Assembly: GCA_015698305.1 (NCBI GenBank) | Contig: CP048620.1 | Coordinates: 646,557 to 710,556, forward strand | Source: Candidatus Nitrohelix vancouverensis | GTDB lineage: Bacteria; Nitrospinota; Nitrospinia; Nitrospinales; VA-1 | Direction of reading: 5' to 3' | Length of the DNA stretch: 64,000 bases | In this document: positions 17,629-28,500 of the stretch, in pieces | How the letters are laid out: the number at the start of each line of letters is the position of its first letter | Position numbering within the stretch: position 1 is the stretch's first letter | Made by a program: the position numbers and the translations under genes | The notes under the pieces: generated by a model | Seen by the model: the letters and a program-made list of their open reading frames with translations, nothing else | Databases searched by the model: none | What the model was told of the DNA's origin: nothing

Positions 17629-17769
17629 AAACGGGCTGGTTTGAGCGGAACGGAGAACCTTAAAATCACGGTTCTCCGAAAAAGAAAAAACTTTAACTTG
17701 CCCGTTAACATAGCTAAAATGAAAATGACGGTCAATAGATTTTAGAATTCCCGCAAGGCAGAGAAGGCA

Positions 17770-18132
17770 ATGAACAGGGGCAAAAAAAAGCAAACGGGCT
17801 GGACGCCCCTTGGAAAGGTTCTTGCGACAGCGCTGAGCATGGAAACTCTCAATCAGACGGAACCCGTGGAATGGTGCATCTTCCAATGGCCGCAAGTCGT
17901 CGGCCCGGAAATCGCTAAAATTTCTCATGTCAGCGCCCTCTCCGGCGCGACTTTGAAAATCGTTCTGGTTGAGCCGGAATGGCTGGCGCCGTTGAAAGCC
18001 CTGGAAACCCGTCTGGTTGAAGACATGAACCTGAAGGCTGGCAAAGAGTTTTTAAATCATATTCGGTTTAAAGTTGAAACCCGGCATGCCGCTCTGTGCG
18101 CCGAACCCGAAAGAAAGACCGCTAAACAATAA
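17770..18132 (+). CDS. DUF721/DciA-like protein
   Basis: 120 residues with the DUF721 pattern: a central W-x2-VVGPEIAKISHVSAL...LKIVLVEPEWLAPLKAL segment. Members include DciA, which helps load the replicative helicase DnaB in bacteria that lack DnaC. A role in replication initiation is therefore possible, but many DUF721 proteins are uncharacterised. GAGAAGG lies just before the ATG. It is divergent from the phosphatase and starts a plus-strand run with the TPR lipoprotein 12 bases downstream. Confidence 0.75.
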   Translation: MNRGKKKQTGWTPLGKVLATALSMETLNQTEPVEWCIFQWPQVVGPEIAKISHVSALSGATLKIVLVEPEWLAPLKALETRLVEDMNLKAGKEFLNHIRFKVETRHAALCAEPERKTAKQ

Positions 18133-18144
18133 ACACAACTCTCT

Positions 18145-19977
18145 ATGAAAACATCATTCAACAATTCGAAATTATACAAATTCACGCGCGCGGCGCTCCT
18201 GCCTTTGAGCATGATTGCCGCCGCCGGTTGCGCCATGACGCCTCTGTCCTCTCCGTCGATGACCGATGGCCCGATTGATTTGAATGACTCCGTCGCCGTC
18301 CAAAAAGTGGAAGGCATGAAAAATCACTGGGGCGGACCGAGTATCGGCGACCCGCGAGCTTATTACCATTATCTCATGGCTCTCAAAGCGGAGCAGACCA
18401 ATCGCTTTGAAGACGCCGCCGCTCATTATGGAGCCGCCGCCAAATTCGAACCGAAGAAATTACTGTTCCACAAGAAAGTCATCACCCACAAGCTGAGGCT
18501 TGGGAACCTGGTCGACATGATTGAAACCTGCGAAGCGGCGCTGGCCAATTTTCCCAACGACTCCGAGTTGAACATGCGCATGGGCGACGCCCAATTCGTA
18601 CAGGGCAATCACGAAGCCGCACTCGACTACTATCAGCGATCCTACGAAAACAACGCCCACCAGTACCGCGCTTTTTTGCTTCGCGGCATCGTATTCGAGC
18701 TACTGAAACAAAATAAAAGCGCGATCGAAATGTTCAAGCAAGCGACGCTGTCTTCTCCATTCGACTCGATCAGCGCCTACCACCTCGGTCGCGCGCAGAT
18801 GTTGCAACGAAATTTTGAAGAAGCGGTTCAAAATCTGGAAAAGTCGGTGACTTTGCGACCCAATTTTGTTCAGGCCAGGGATTATCTCGCCTGGTCTCTC
18901 GAACAACTGGGGCGCACCAAGGAAGCGCTCAATGAATACCAGATGATCCTGAAACTCGACCCGGCCAATCACTCCATCCGCCAACGCATTGCGGAGATGC
19001 ACGAACGTTCCAACATCTTCACGCGACGCCTTCCCGACGTCGACATGATGTTGTCTGAATTGGTCGAGGCGCCCTTCCCCTTTATTAAAATGGGCGTCAT
19101 CCATTATGACCGGGCAGACTACGACAAGGCCCTGGAAGAATTCCAATGGGCGCGCGGGCGCAAGGAAAGCAATGAAATTCTTATCATCCTCTCCCGAGTT
19201 TTTGAATCCATGGAACGCGTCGATCTGTCCATAGAAACCTTCGAAATCCTGCGTCGGCAATCGCCGCCAACGGTGCGCACGCTCCTTTATCTGGCGCGCC
19301 TCTATAATATGAACGGGCAGGAAGAGAGAGCGGTCGAACTGCTCGCCGAAGCGGTCGCCATGGAACCCGACAACGACAGCCTGCACCACTCGCTGGCGCT
19401 CGCCAACATGACCCTGAAAAAATACGATCTGGCCATCGCCAATATGAAGGAAGCCATCCGAATCAACGGCGAGAAAGATTCTTACCATTTCGAATTCGGA
19501 GCCTTGCTGGAACGCGCAGGACGTTTTAACGATGCGATCGGCAGTATGAAACGAGCGATCGAACTCAATCCGCTTCATTCCAACGCGCATAATTTTCTCG
19601 GCTACATGTACGCGGTCAAAGGCGAATATCTCGACAAGGCGCTGGAGCACCTGCAGAAAGCCATCTCGATCCAGCCGCGCAACGGTTATTTTCTCGACAG
19701 CCTGGGCTGGATTTATTACAAAAAGGGCGAACCGCAACGCGCGCTTGCCGAAATCAAAAAAGCAATGGTCTACGCGCCGCCGGACCCCGTCCTCTACAGC
19801 CATTTGGGCGACGTCCAGTATTCTTTGAAAAATTACGAGCAGGCGATGAAAGCCTGGAAAACCAGCCTGTCCCTGTTCCATGCCAACAAGCATGACGCCG
19901 AAGGCGAAATGCCCGACGCCGACGAACTTGTCAATAAAATCAAACAAGTGACTGAACTGCTGGATAAAAGCCTTTGA
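18145..19977 (+). CDS. TPR-repeat lipoprotein
   Basis: 610-residue envelope protein. The N-terminus is a lipoprotein signal with lipobox IAAAGC (Cys29). The remainder is a long array of tetratricopeptide repeats from about residue 70 to 590, seen as repeated A-x-Y-x-LG..., A-x2-x-A...P-N/D signatures (for example LEHLQKAISIQPRNGYFLDSLGWIYYKKGE). TPR lipoproteins act as scaffolds for outer-membrane or envelope assembly complexes. It overlaps the next gene by four bases and sits just upstream of a LolB-like lipoprotein, suggesting a shared envelope task. The actual partner is unknown. Confidence 0.88.
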   Translation: MKTSFNNSKLYKFTRAALLPLSMIAAAGCAMTPLSSPSMTDGPIDLNDSVAVQKVEGMKNHWGGPSIGDPRAYYHYLMALKAEQTNRFEDAAAHYGAAAKFEPKKLLFHKKVITHKLRLGNLVDMIETCEAALANFPNDSELNMRMGDAQFVQGNHEAALDYYQRSYENNAHQYRAFLLRGIVFELLKQNKSAIEMFKQATLSSPFDSISAYHLGRAQMLQRNFEEAVQNLEKSVTLRPNFVQARDYLAWSLEQLGRTKEALNEYQMILKLDPANHSIRQRIAEMHERSNIFTRRLPDVDMMLSELVEAPFPFIKMGVIHYDRADYDKALEEFQWARGRKESNEILIILSRVFESMERVDLSIETFEILRRQSPPTVRTLLYLARLYNMNGQEERAVELLAEAVAMEPDNDSLHHSLALANMTLKKYDLAIANMKEAIRINGEKDSYHFEFGALLERAGRFNDAIGSMKRAIELNPLHSNAHNFLGYMYAVKGEYLDKALEHLQKAISIQPRNGYFLDSLGWIYYKKGEPQRALAEIKKAMVYAPPDPVLYSHLGDVQYSLKNYEQAMKAWKTSLSLFHANKHDAEGEMPDADELVNKIKQVTELLDKSL

Positions 19978-20840
19978 TCGCGCCCGACCCTTGCCGTCAT
20001 GGTTCGAGCGACTCGGGATTGCGTTCGCGCCCCAGCGCCGGTAAGACACAACGCTGGGCGCAAGCCCTGCTCCTTGGCGTTTTGGCCTGCGGACTGGTTT
20101 CCTGCCAGTCCTTGTCGCCGATAACGCCGACGCCCGAAATCAAGGAAAACCTGCAACCGGAATTTTTGCTGAACCACCTCATCAACCGGCAAACCGGCAT
20201 CCACACCGTCCGATCCTTTTTAAAAACCGCCATCACCCGTCGCGGCGAACGCCGTTCTTTCAAACAAGCTCTGCTGGCGAGCGACGACGCTTCGATGCGA
20301 CTCGACACACTCGGCATGTTCAACCAGGTTCTCGGCGTGCTGATCCACAGAAACGGCAAAACCTCCCTCTTCGACGCCAAAAACGACCGTTCCTACGTTG
20401 ATTTGGAAGCCCTTGAAGTCATGGAAAAAATCGTCGGTTCCCGACTGGACATGAATGAATTCTCCAGTGTTCTCCTCAGTCGCGCGCCGCGACTCGAATC
20501 GCTGAAAGCCGAGCAGGCCAGCCTCAACGAAGACCAGACGCATTATCAGCTGACGAGTTACGACAGCGCGAGGGAAGAAACCGTAGAAATCACTATCGAC
20601 GCCGCAACCCTCCTGCCTGTACGGCTGGTGCGTCACAGAAAAGACTTTGTCGTGTATGAACTGCGCTGGGACAATTATAAAAAAATAAACAACCAGTATT
20701 TCCCACAGTCCATCACCCTGGCGCGCCCCTATCTTAAGGAAACCGTCTCGTTGGACTACGACGATCCCATTCTCAACGGAGAGATTGAAGAAGAATTTTT
20801 CAATCCACCCGCAGGCGCGACGCCCCCTCCGCTGAGTTGA
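19974..20840 (+). CDS. LolB-like outer-membrane lipoprotein (predicted)
   Basis: Up to 288 residues. A hydrophobic segment ends in a lipobox GLVSC (Cys44 counted from the TTG at 19974), so the mature protein is a lipoprotein of about 245 residues. The mature part alternates beta-like segments (LFDAKNDRSYVD, HYQLTSYD, VEITIDAATLLPVRLVRH, FVVYELRWDNYK) as in the LolA/LolB/DUF4292 half-barrel fold. Position supports this: in gammaproteobacteria lolB sits directly upstream of ispE and prs, and the same order is seen here. LolB receives lipoproteins from LolA and inserts them in the outer membrane. The start is uncertain: TTG at 19974 overlaps the previous stop, and TTG at 20019 would give a more usual signal-peptide length. 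Confidence 0.65.
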   Translation: MIAPDPCRHGSSDSGLRSRPSAGKTQRWAQALLLGVLACGLVSCQSLSPITPTPEIKENLQPEFLLNHLINRQTGIHTVRSFLKTAITRRGERRSFKQALLASDDASMRLDTLGMFNQVLGVLIHRNGKTSLFDAKNDRSYVDLEALEVMEKIVGSRLDMNEFSSVLLSRAPRLESLKAEQASLNEDQTHYQLTSYDSAREETVEITIDAATLLPVRLVRHRKDFVVYELRWDNYKKINNQYFPQSITLARPYLKETVSLDYDDPILNGEIEEEFFNPPAGATPPPLS

Positions 20841-20841
20841 C

Positions 20842-21735
20842 ATGCGCCTCAAATTCAAGACCCCGGCTAAAATCAATCTGGGATTAAAAATCCTGAGAAA
20901 ACGCGACGATGGATTTCACGAACTGGAAACGATCTTTCAGATGGTGGACTGGTTCGACGATATCGAACTCTCGCCGCTTGAACAGGGCATTGAGCTGGAA
21001 TGCAATACGCCAGAAATCCCGACCGACGCAAGCAATCTCGTTTTTAAAGCCGCCTTGCTGTTGAAGGAAGCCTATCCCGACACGCCGGGCGTGCATATCA
21101 AGCTCATCAAATCGATACCGTCCGGCGCCGGGCTGGCTGGAGGTAGCGGCAACGCCGCCGGAACGCTACTGGCGCTGAACCGGATGTGGGATCTGCGCCT
21201 GACCCCGGCGCAATTGCAACCTTTCGCCGAAAAACTGGGGTCCGATGTGCCCTTTTTCCTACATTCACCCTGCGCGCTGGGATGCGGTCGCGGAGAAAAG
21301 CTGACAACCTTACAAGCTCCTAAAAAATTTAAGGTTTTGCTTGTCTCCCCCAATTTTTCCATTCCTACCGGGAGCGTGTACAGCCGTCTAAATTTGAAGT
21401 TGACAACAGACCAAAATCATATTAGCATTTTGCAAAAATTTATATCCAACGCCGATCTGCCGGGCTTGGGCGCCCGGTTATTCAACGACTTGGAATGCGT
21501 GGTCGTCGAGAGCCATCGAATCATTGGGGAAATCAAAGAAGAAATGAGGCGATTGGGCGCGTGCGGTTCCCTTTTGTCCGGGAGCGGCTCCACTGTTTTT
21601 GCGATTTTTGACAACGCTCAAACCGCTCAAACAGCGCTCGAATCTTTCCCCAAAGGAGCATGGAACGTACGCCTGAGCGAAAGCGTTGAGCATTTTTCTG
21701 AATTTTTACCAGATGAAATATTGAATTACCCTTAA
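20842..21735 (+). CDS. ispE: 4-diphosphocytidyl-2-C-methyl-D-erythritol kinase
   Basis: Fourth step of the MEP isoprenoid pathway: ATP-dependent phosphorylation of CDP-methylerythritol. The 297-residue GHMP kinase has the expected N-terminus (KTPAKINLGLKILRKRDDGFHEL, with substrate-binding Lys/Asn), the ATP loop PSGAGLAGGSGNAAG near residues 93-107, and the C-terminal GSGSTVFAIF glycine motif. It begins one base after the stop of the LolB-like gene and precedes tRNA-Gln and prs, a common gene order. Confidence 0.96.
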   Translation: MRLKFKTPAKINLGLKILRKRDDGFHELETIFQMVDWFDDIELSPLEQGIELECNTPEIPTDASNLVFKAALLLKEAYPDTPGVHIKLIKSIPSGAGLAGGSGNAAGTLLALNRMWDLRLTPAQLQPFAEKLGSDVPFFLHSPCALGCGRGEKLTTLQAPKKFKVLLVSPNFSIPTGSVYSRLNLKLTTDQNHISILQKFISNADLPGLGARLFNDLECVVVESHRIIGEIKEEMRRLGACGSLLSGSGSTVFAIFDNAQTAQTALESFPKGAWNVRLSESVEHFSEFLPDEILNYP

Positions 21736-21945
21736 GGTTTCAAAAATTTTTATCTGATTTAATTGCAACCGGAAACGGGTTTTTCATCTACACTGTATTT
21801 TTAAAATCCTTCCCATTATCATTCTCCCATTTCGTGCCCGCGAAAACTCTGGAGGGTTCAAAGCGGTTGGGGAGTCGTCGGCATGAACGGGCAAGTCATG
21901 CCCGACAAAGATTGATATGAGGTAAACCGGGAAGTAAACAAATAT

Positions 21946-22021
21946 TGGGGCGTCGTCAAGTGGCTAAGACACAGGATTTTGATTCCTGCATTCGGAGGTT
22001 CGAGTCCTCCCGCCCCAGCCA
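21946..22021 (+). tRNA. tRNA-Gln (anticodon TTG)
   Basis: A 76-nt cloverleaf with acceptor stem TGGGGCG/CGCCCCA, anticodon stem CAGGA/TCCTG and loop TTTTGAT giving anticodon TTG at 21979-21981, T arm GGAGG-TTCGAGT-CCTCC, discriminator G and encoded CCA. It lies 27 bp before the prs start codon, so it is probably processed from a shared transcript. Confidence 0.98.
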
Positions 22022-22048
22022 AATTCGTTGGAAGCGGCGTACAAATCT

Positions 22049-22999
22049 ATGAGCAATGCGAACGGAAGACCCCTGGTTTTCTCTGGGAGGGCTAACAGGG
22101 AACTTACGGCGGACATCTGTAAATACATGAAAATCCCGATCGGGCAGGCAACGATCAAGGATTTTTCTGATCGTGAAATTTTCGTCCGCATAGAAGAAAA
22201 CGTTCGCGGAGCCGACGTCTTCATCATCCAGTCCACATGTTACCCCGGTAACACGAATCTGATGGAACTGTTGATCATGATGGACGCGTTTCGTCGCTCT
22301 TCAGCAAAACGCATCACCGCCGTACTGCCTTACTACGGCTACGCGCGTCAAGATCGAAAGACTGAGCCGCGGGTGCCCATCACCTCCAAGCTGATCGCCG
22401 ACCTCTTGCAGTCTGCAGGAGCGGATCGCGTGTTGACGGTTGATTTGCACGCAGGTCAGATTCAGGGATTTTTCAATATCCCCGTCGATCATTTGTACGC
22501 AGTCAACGTTTTGATCCAGTACATTCAAGGACTGGATCTGAAAGACCTGGTGGTCATTTCTCCCGACGCCGGCGGCGTTGAACGCGCGCGGGCTTACGCC
22601 AAACGGCTGGGCGCGCCAATCGCTATCATTGATAAACGCCGCGAAGCGGCAAACATCGCCAAGGCGATGAATATCATTGGAGATGTTAAAGGACAGAGAG
22701 CATTGATCGTCGACGATATGATCGACACCGGCGGTACGCTGATGGAAGCCACCGACGCCCTCCTGAACGCAGGCGCGCTTGAAGTGCACGCCTGTTGCAC
22801 GCACCCCGTGCTTTCAGGCCCGGCGGGCGAACGCATTCAAAATTCGCCCATCAAATCGGTGATCGCGACCAACACCATTCCGCTGAACGATGACTTAAAG
22901 AAAATAGAGAAAATTAAAATATTATCCGTCGCTTCCCTTCTCGGCGAAGCCATCTTGAGGATCAATTGCGAATCGTCCGTCAGTTCTTTATTCGACTGA
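22049..22999 (+). CDS. prs: Ribose-phosphate pyrophosphokinase
   Basis: Makes PRPP from ribose 5-phosphate and ATP for nucleotide, histidine and NAD synthesis. The protein is 316 residues when started at the ATG at 22049, matching the family; the frame is open up to the tRNA and an earlier TTG at 22028 is less likely. Diagnostic segments are PYYGYARQDRK (ATP-binding flexible loop), the PRPP synthase signature VDLHAGQIQGFFNIPVDHLYA, and the PRPP-binding loop ALIVDDMIDTGGTL. It sits between tRNA-Gln and rplY. Confidence 0.97.
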   Translation: MSNANGRPLVFSGRANRELTADICKYMKIPIGQATIKDFSDREIFVRIEENVRGADVFIIQSTCYPGNTNLMELLIMMDAFRRSSAKRITAVLPYYGYARQDRKTEPRVPITSKLIADLLQSAGADRVLTVDLHAGQIQGFFNIPVDHLYAVNVLIQYIQGLDLKDLVVISPDAGGVERARAYAKRLGAPIAIIDKRREAANIAKAMNIIGDVKGQRALIVDDMIDTGGTLMEATDALLNAGALEVHACCTHPVLSGPAGERIQNSPIKSVIATNTIPLNDDLKKIEKIKILSVASLLGEAILRINCESSVSSLFD

Positions 23000-23075
23000 C
23001 GTTTACTCTATTCGCAACGCCGTCCCGGGTAAGCCGGATATCATAGAAACTTGAAAGCGCTAACAGGAGCCAAAC

Positions 23076-23720
23076 ATGTCCACAGCAGTATTGAGCGGTA
23101 AAGTCAGAGAAACTAAAGGTAAGTCCACGGCCCGCGCGGCCCGTCGGGAAAATATGCTTCCGGGCGTCATCTACGGCCTGAAAGACAACGTGTCTTTTCT
23201 CGTCACTGAAAAAGAATTGCGCAAAATCCTGATGCGGGAAGGTCGCAACACACTGATCGACCTGAGCCTCGAAGGCGATTCCCAACCCGGCCGCAAAGTG
23301 GTTCTGAAGGAGCACCAAACGCATCCCCTGAAAGACAACTGGCAACACGTTGATTTTTACGAAGTCGATATGGAGAAAAAGATCACGGTCAAAATCCCGA
23401 TCATTCTCATCGGACATTCTCCGGGAGAAAAGCAGGACGGTCGCGTCAACCACATCATGAAGGATCTGGAAGTGGAATGTTTGCCAGGTAATATCATCGA
23501 CAAGGTAGAGATCAATATGCCCGACGTGGTTCTGGGTCAGGTGATTCATCTGTCGGATCTCAAACTGCCGAACACGATCACCGTGCTGGAAGAGGAAGAC
23601 CTGCCGATCGTCAGCGTCTTGTTAGAAAAAGAGAAAGCAGAAAAAGCGGAAGGCGAAGAGGAAGAAGGCGAGGAAGCCAAAGCAGAACCGGCGGGAGAAG
23701 ACAAAGAAAAAGCCAAATAA
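23076..23720 (+). CDS. rplY: 50S ribosomal protein L25 (CTC/TL5 form)
   Basis: 5S-rRNA-binding ribosomal protein, 214 residues. Residues 1-95 form the L25 domain (VRETKGKSTARAARRENMLPGVIYG...) and about 96-185 the C-terminal beta domain of the long CTC form. The last 30 residues are a Lys/Glu-rich tail (EEEEGEEAKAEPAGEDKEKAK). AACAGGAG precedes the ATG. It is placed between prs and pth, as in many bacteria. Confidence 0.95.
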   Translation: MSTAVLSGKVRETKGKSTARAARRENMLPGVIYGLKDNVSFLVTEKELRKILMREGRNTLIDLSLEGDSQPGRKVVLKEHQTHPLKDNWQHVDFYEVDMEKKITVKIPIILIGHSPGEKQDGRVNHIMKDLEVECLPGNIIDKVEINMPDVVLGQVIHLSDLKLPNTITVLEEEDLPIVSVLLEKEKAEKAEGEEEEGEEAKAEPAGEDKEKAK

Positions 23721-23738
23721 TTTTAAGCAGGAGAATCC

Positions 23739-24301
23739 GTGTTTCTTGTGTTGGGCCTGGGGAACCCCGGCCCTCAATACCATTTCACCCGTCACAATAT
23801 CGGCTTTCTTGCCGCCGACTTTATCGCCGAGAAACATGGTCTCAGTCTCAAACAACACGACTGTCGCGCTTTGTATGGCGCGGGCAAGGTGAACGGCATC
23901 CCCGTTCTGCTTGCCAAACCGATGACCTATATGAATGAAAGCGGCCTGGCCGCCAAGGCGTTACTGAACAAGTTCAACATCCCTCTCGAAAAGCTGGTCG
24001 TTTTGCATGATGAAATCGATCTTCCTTTTGGCAAGATCAAACTCAAGCAATCCGGCGGCGACGCGGGACAAAAAGGGGTTCGATCCATCATCCAGCGCCT
24101 GGCTGAAAACCGCTTCACACGCATTCGTCTTGGCGTTGGCCGACCGCCGCACCGGGACGACATCGCCGATTATGTACTGTCTCCATTCGAAGATGGAGAG
24201 ACCGATACGTTAAACGAAGTTATAGAGCAGGCGGCGTCAAAACTGGAATCCGCCCTCAAGGAACTTGATCAACCTAGCAATCAAACAGAGGAGTCATCAG
24301 G

Positions 24302-24308
<7 letters not shown>
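23739..24308 (+). CDS. pth: Peptidyl-tRNA hydrolase
   Basis: Recycles tRNA from peptidyl-tRNA dropped by stalled ribosomes. The 189-residue protein has [19 protein letters not shown] with the catalytic His, [37 protein letters not shown] and the terminal DYVLSPF motif. It starts at GTG, 18 bp after rplY, with CAGGAG before it. Its end overlaps the pyrophosphatase start by seven bases, suggesting translational coupling. Confidence 0.96.
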
Positions 24309-26377
<2,069 letters not shown>

Positions 26378-26395
26378 ACAGCGCTTTTCGAATCC

Positions 26396-26428
26396 AAAGG
26401 GATGGGGGGTTTCCCCCATCCCTTTTTT
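26396..26428 (+). terminator. Strong intrinsic terminator after hppA
   Basis: Perfect ten-pair stem GGGATGGGGG/CCCCCATCCC, loop GTTT, followed by TTTTTT. It closes the ispE-to-hppA transcription run. mqnA starts only 15 bp later. Confidence 0.95.
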
Positions 26429-26442
26429 CTTTGGAACCTGAT

Positions 26443-27249
26443 ATGACCCGCCTCGGCATACACGATTTTCTCAACGCCCAACCCCTCCTCCAACCCTTAC
26501 GTGAACAGGCCAAAGCCCTCAATCTGTCCATCCACACCGCGCCTCCCGCGCAACTCGCCGATCAACTCAAAGCCGGTGAACTCGACCTGGCCATGATCCC
26601 TTCGATCGAATATCTAAGAAACGCCGACCGTTACCGACTCGTGCCCGGCCCCTGCATCGCCTCCAAAGGCCGCGTCGACACCGTCCTGCTCATCAGCAAG
26701 GGCCCGCTCGATCAAATCCACAGCGTCGCCGCCGACCAGCGCTCGCGCACATCCATCGCCGCGCTCGAACTGCTCTTCGGCGAACGCTTTGCCCCCGGCT
26801 GGAGCCTGCAAGCCATGCAACCCGATCTGAATGCGATGATGCAGGATTGCGACGCCGCCCTCATCATTGGCGACCCAACCTTTTCCCTCGATATTAAAGC
26901 GCCCCTTGTCGCTCACGACCTCAGCCTCGAATGGCAACAACGAACCCGGCTCCCTTTCGTACACGCCGTCTTCGCAGTACGCAACGGCGTCACGCTATCA
27001 TATGAACTCCTGCAAGCCCTGGCCCGCGCCGCGCAAAACAGCGCCGCCACCGCCGAACGCATCGCCAATGACTACGCCGTCGGCGACTACAAAAACCCGC
27101 AACGTTTCCAAGATTACCTGACTAACAAAATCCGCTACATCCTCGGCGAAGAAGAAATTCAAGGCATGCAGACATTTCGCGACCTCTGCGCCGCCGCCAA
27201 CATCCTGCCGCACGCCCACGACCTGACCTTCACCGGCCTTGCCGGGTGA
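26443..27249 (+). CDS. mqnA: Chorismate dehydratase of the futalosine menaquinone pathway
   Basis: MqnA removes water from chorismate to give 3-[(1-carboxyvinyl)oxy]benzoate, the first step of the futalosine route to menaquinone. The 268-residue protein has the family's periplasmic-binding-like fold. Visible segments are RLGIHDFLNAQPL at the N-terminus, GELDLAMIPSIEYLRN, the DAALIIGDPTF segment and FVHAVFAVRNG. ATG at 26443 was preferred to TTG at 26431, which lies in the terminator's tail. No other mqn genes are in the window. The lack of an obvious promoter between the hppA terminator and this start leaves read-through or a promoter inside hppA as options. Confidence 0.88.
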   Translation: MTRLGIHDFLNAQPLLQPLREQAKALNLSIHTAPPAQLADQLKAGELDLAMIPSIEYLRNADRYRLVPGPCIASKGRVDTVLLISKGPLDQIHSVAADQRSRTSIAALELLFGERFAPGWSLQAMQPDLNAMMQDCDAALIIGDPTFSLDIKAPLVAHDLSLEWQQRTRLPFVHAVFAVRNGVTLSYELLQALARAAQNSAATAERIANDYAVGDYKNPQRFQDYLTNKIRYILGEEEIQGMQTFRDLCAAANILPHAHDLTFTGLAG

Positions 27250-27398
27250 ATAAATAATCAATTTTTTCGCGTTTCTACCCACCCCTTAACGCCAGCACGC
27301 TCTTCGCTAAACCTATATTTCTGTTTACAAGCACGCCTCCGCATCTATAATTGATGCAACTTTCTTAAAAGTGTTTAACCCTACAGGCGCACAAATTT

Positions 27399-28382
27399 AT
27401 GAAGTGGTTGTTAGATCATCACGAGGAAATACGCAATCTGGGACTGGTCTTTGCTGCGGGTATTGCTTTACCTCTAGCGATTTGGCGTAGCCTCATCGCG
27501 CATAGACAAACTCGCATTGCCGAAAACAACCATCTCGCTGATACCTACACCAAAGCCATCGACCAACTGGGCAAGGAAGAAAATGAAATCCGCCTAGGTG
27601 GACTGTACGCCTTAGAGAAAATTGCGAAGAATAATCGATCCTACAATACTCAGGTAATGGAAGTGCTCTGCGCTTTTGTCCGCCTTCACGCGCCGCGAAA
27701 TTTTGATGAAAAGGACGAGGATGTTGTACCTGCACCCATAGAACCTGCGTTGAAAATCGTTGTACAGGCCGCCTTGACCATCATTGGCAGGAGAAACATA
27801 GAATTCGACACCCCTACCAAAAGCAAACTTCAAAACCTGTTACGCAAAGTAAGCAGGAAAACCGTTTCAGATCAATTCGTCAGACTCGACCTTTCCGCCA
27901 GTAACCTTAGTCAAATGGTGTTCACTGAAGCTAACCTCAGTGGAGCCGATCTCAGAAAAGCCGATCTCAGTGGAGCCTACCTCAGTGAAGCCGACCTCAG
28001 TGAAGCCGATCTCAGAAAAGCCGATCTCAGTGAGGCAAGTCTCTTTGGAGCCAATCTCAGTGGAGCCGACCTCAGGGGAGCCAATCTCAGTGGAGCCTAT
28101 CTCAGTGGAGCCTATCTCAGTGGAGCCGACCTCAGTGGAGCCAATCTCAGTGAGGCAGGTCTCTTTGGAGCCGACCTCAGTGGAGCCAATCTCATTGGAG
28201 CCAAGCTCATTGGAGCCAAGCTCAGTGGAGCCGACCTCAGAAAAGCCGATCTCTTTGGAGCTGATCTCAGCGGAGCCAACGTCACCTTAGAACAACTGCA
28301 AACGGCTCATGTTTACAAAACTACGGATCTTCCAGGTCACATCGATAAATCACTAATCACTTTTGAAGAATTGCCATTCTAG
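27399..28382 (+). CDS. Membrane-anchored pentapeptide-repeat protein
   Basis: 327 residues. One N-terminal membrane segment ([16 protein letters not shown]) is followed by a helical segment [33 protein letters not shown], a unit often found before pentapeptide repeats. About 24 tandem A(D/N)LSG/E-type pentapeptides then span residues 171-295, which fold as a right-handed quadrilateral beta helix. Function is unknown; some such proteins mimic DNA, others act as scaffolds. The repeat DNA is so regular (15-bp units, CTCAGTGGAGCCGAC-like) that another reading frame also stays open across it; that frame is not a gene. Confidence 0.85.
   Translation: MKWLLDHHEEIRNLGLVFAAGIALPLAIWRSLIAHRQTRIAENNHLADTYTKAIDQLGKEENEIRLGGLYALEKIAKNNRSYNTQVMEVLCAFVRLHAPRNFDEKDEDVVPAPIEPALKIVVQAALTIIGRRNIEFDTPTKSKLQNLLRKVSRKTVSDQFVRLDLSASNLSQMVFTEANLSGADLRKADLSGAYLSEADLSEADLRKADLSEASLFGANLSGADLRGANLSGAYLSGAYLSGADLSGANLSEAGLFGADLSGANLIGAKLIGAKLSGADLRKADLFGADLSGANVTLEQLQTAHVYKTTDLPGHIDKSLITFEELPF
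27910..28290 (+). repeat. 15-bp tandem repeats coding pentapeptides
   Basis: Near-identical units of the form CTCAGTGGAGCC(G/A)A(C/T) repeated over about 380 bp inside the pentapeptide-repeat gene. Several neighbouring units are identical at DNA level, which indicates recent slippage or duplication. Confidence 0.9.
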
Positions 28383-28395
28383 ATAATTATTTGAC

Positions 28396-28484
28396 GTCAG
28401 TGCGAGGAGCATAGCGACGAAGCAATCCAGAGCCTTTTATGAAGCCGCTGGATCGCCGCGCTCCCTCCAGTCGCTCGCGATGAC
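28396..28484. repeat. Interspersed palindromic repeat element
   Basis: An 89-bp element whose ends are inverted repeats: GTCAGTGCGAGGAGC at the left and GCTCGCGATGAC at the right, with GACGAAGCAATCC and CTGGATCGCC inside. This is the GTCATTGCGAG...CTCGCAATGAC type of non-autonomous repeat known from intergenic regions of many bacteria. It lies between convergent genes. Confidence 0.75.
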
Positions 28485-28500
28485 ATATTTATAGCTTGCC

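Noticed and set aside
17629-17928. N-terminal extension of the SpoIIE phosphatase
   Set aside because: It overlaps the divergent DUF721 gene and its promoter region and has no sequence resemblance to known phosphatases.
27940-28290. 116-codon frame of EPISVEPTS-type repeats
   Set aside because: Produced by the 15-bp repeat of the pentapeptide gene read in another frame.
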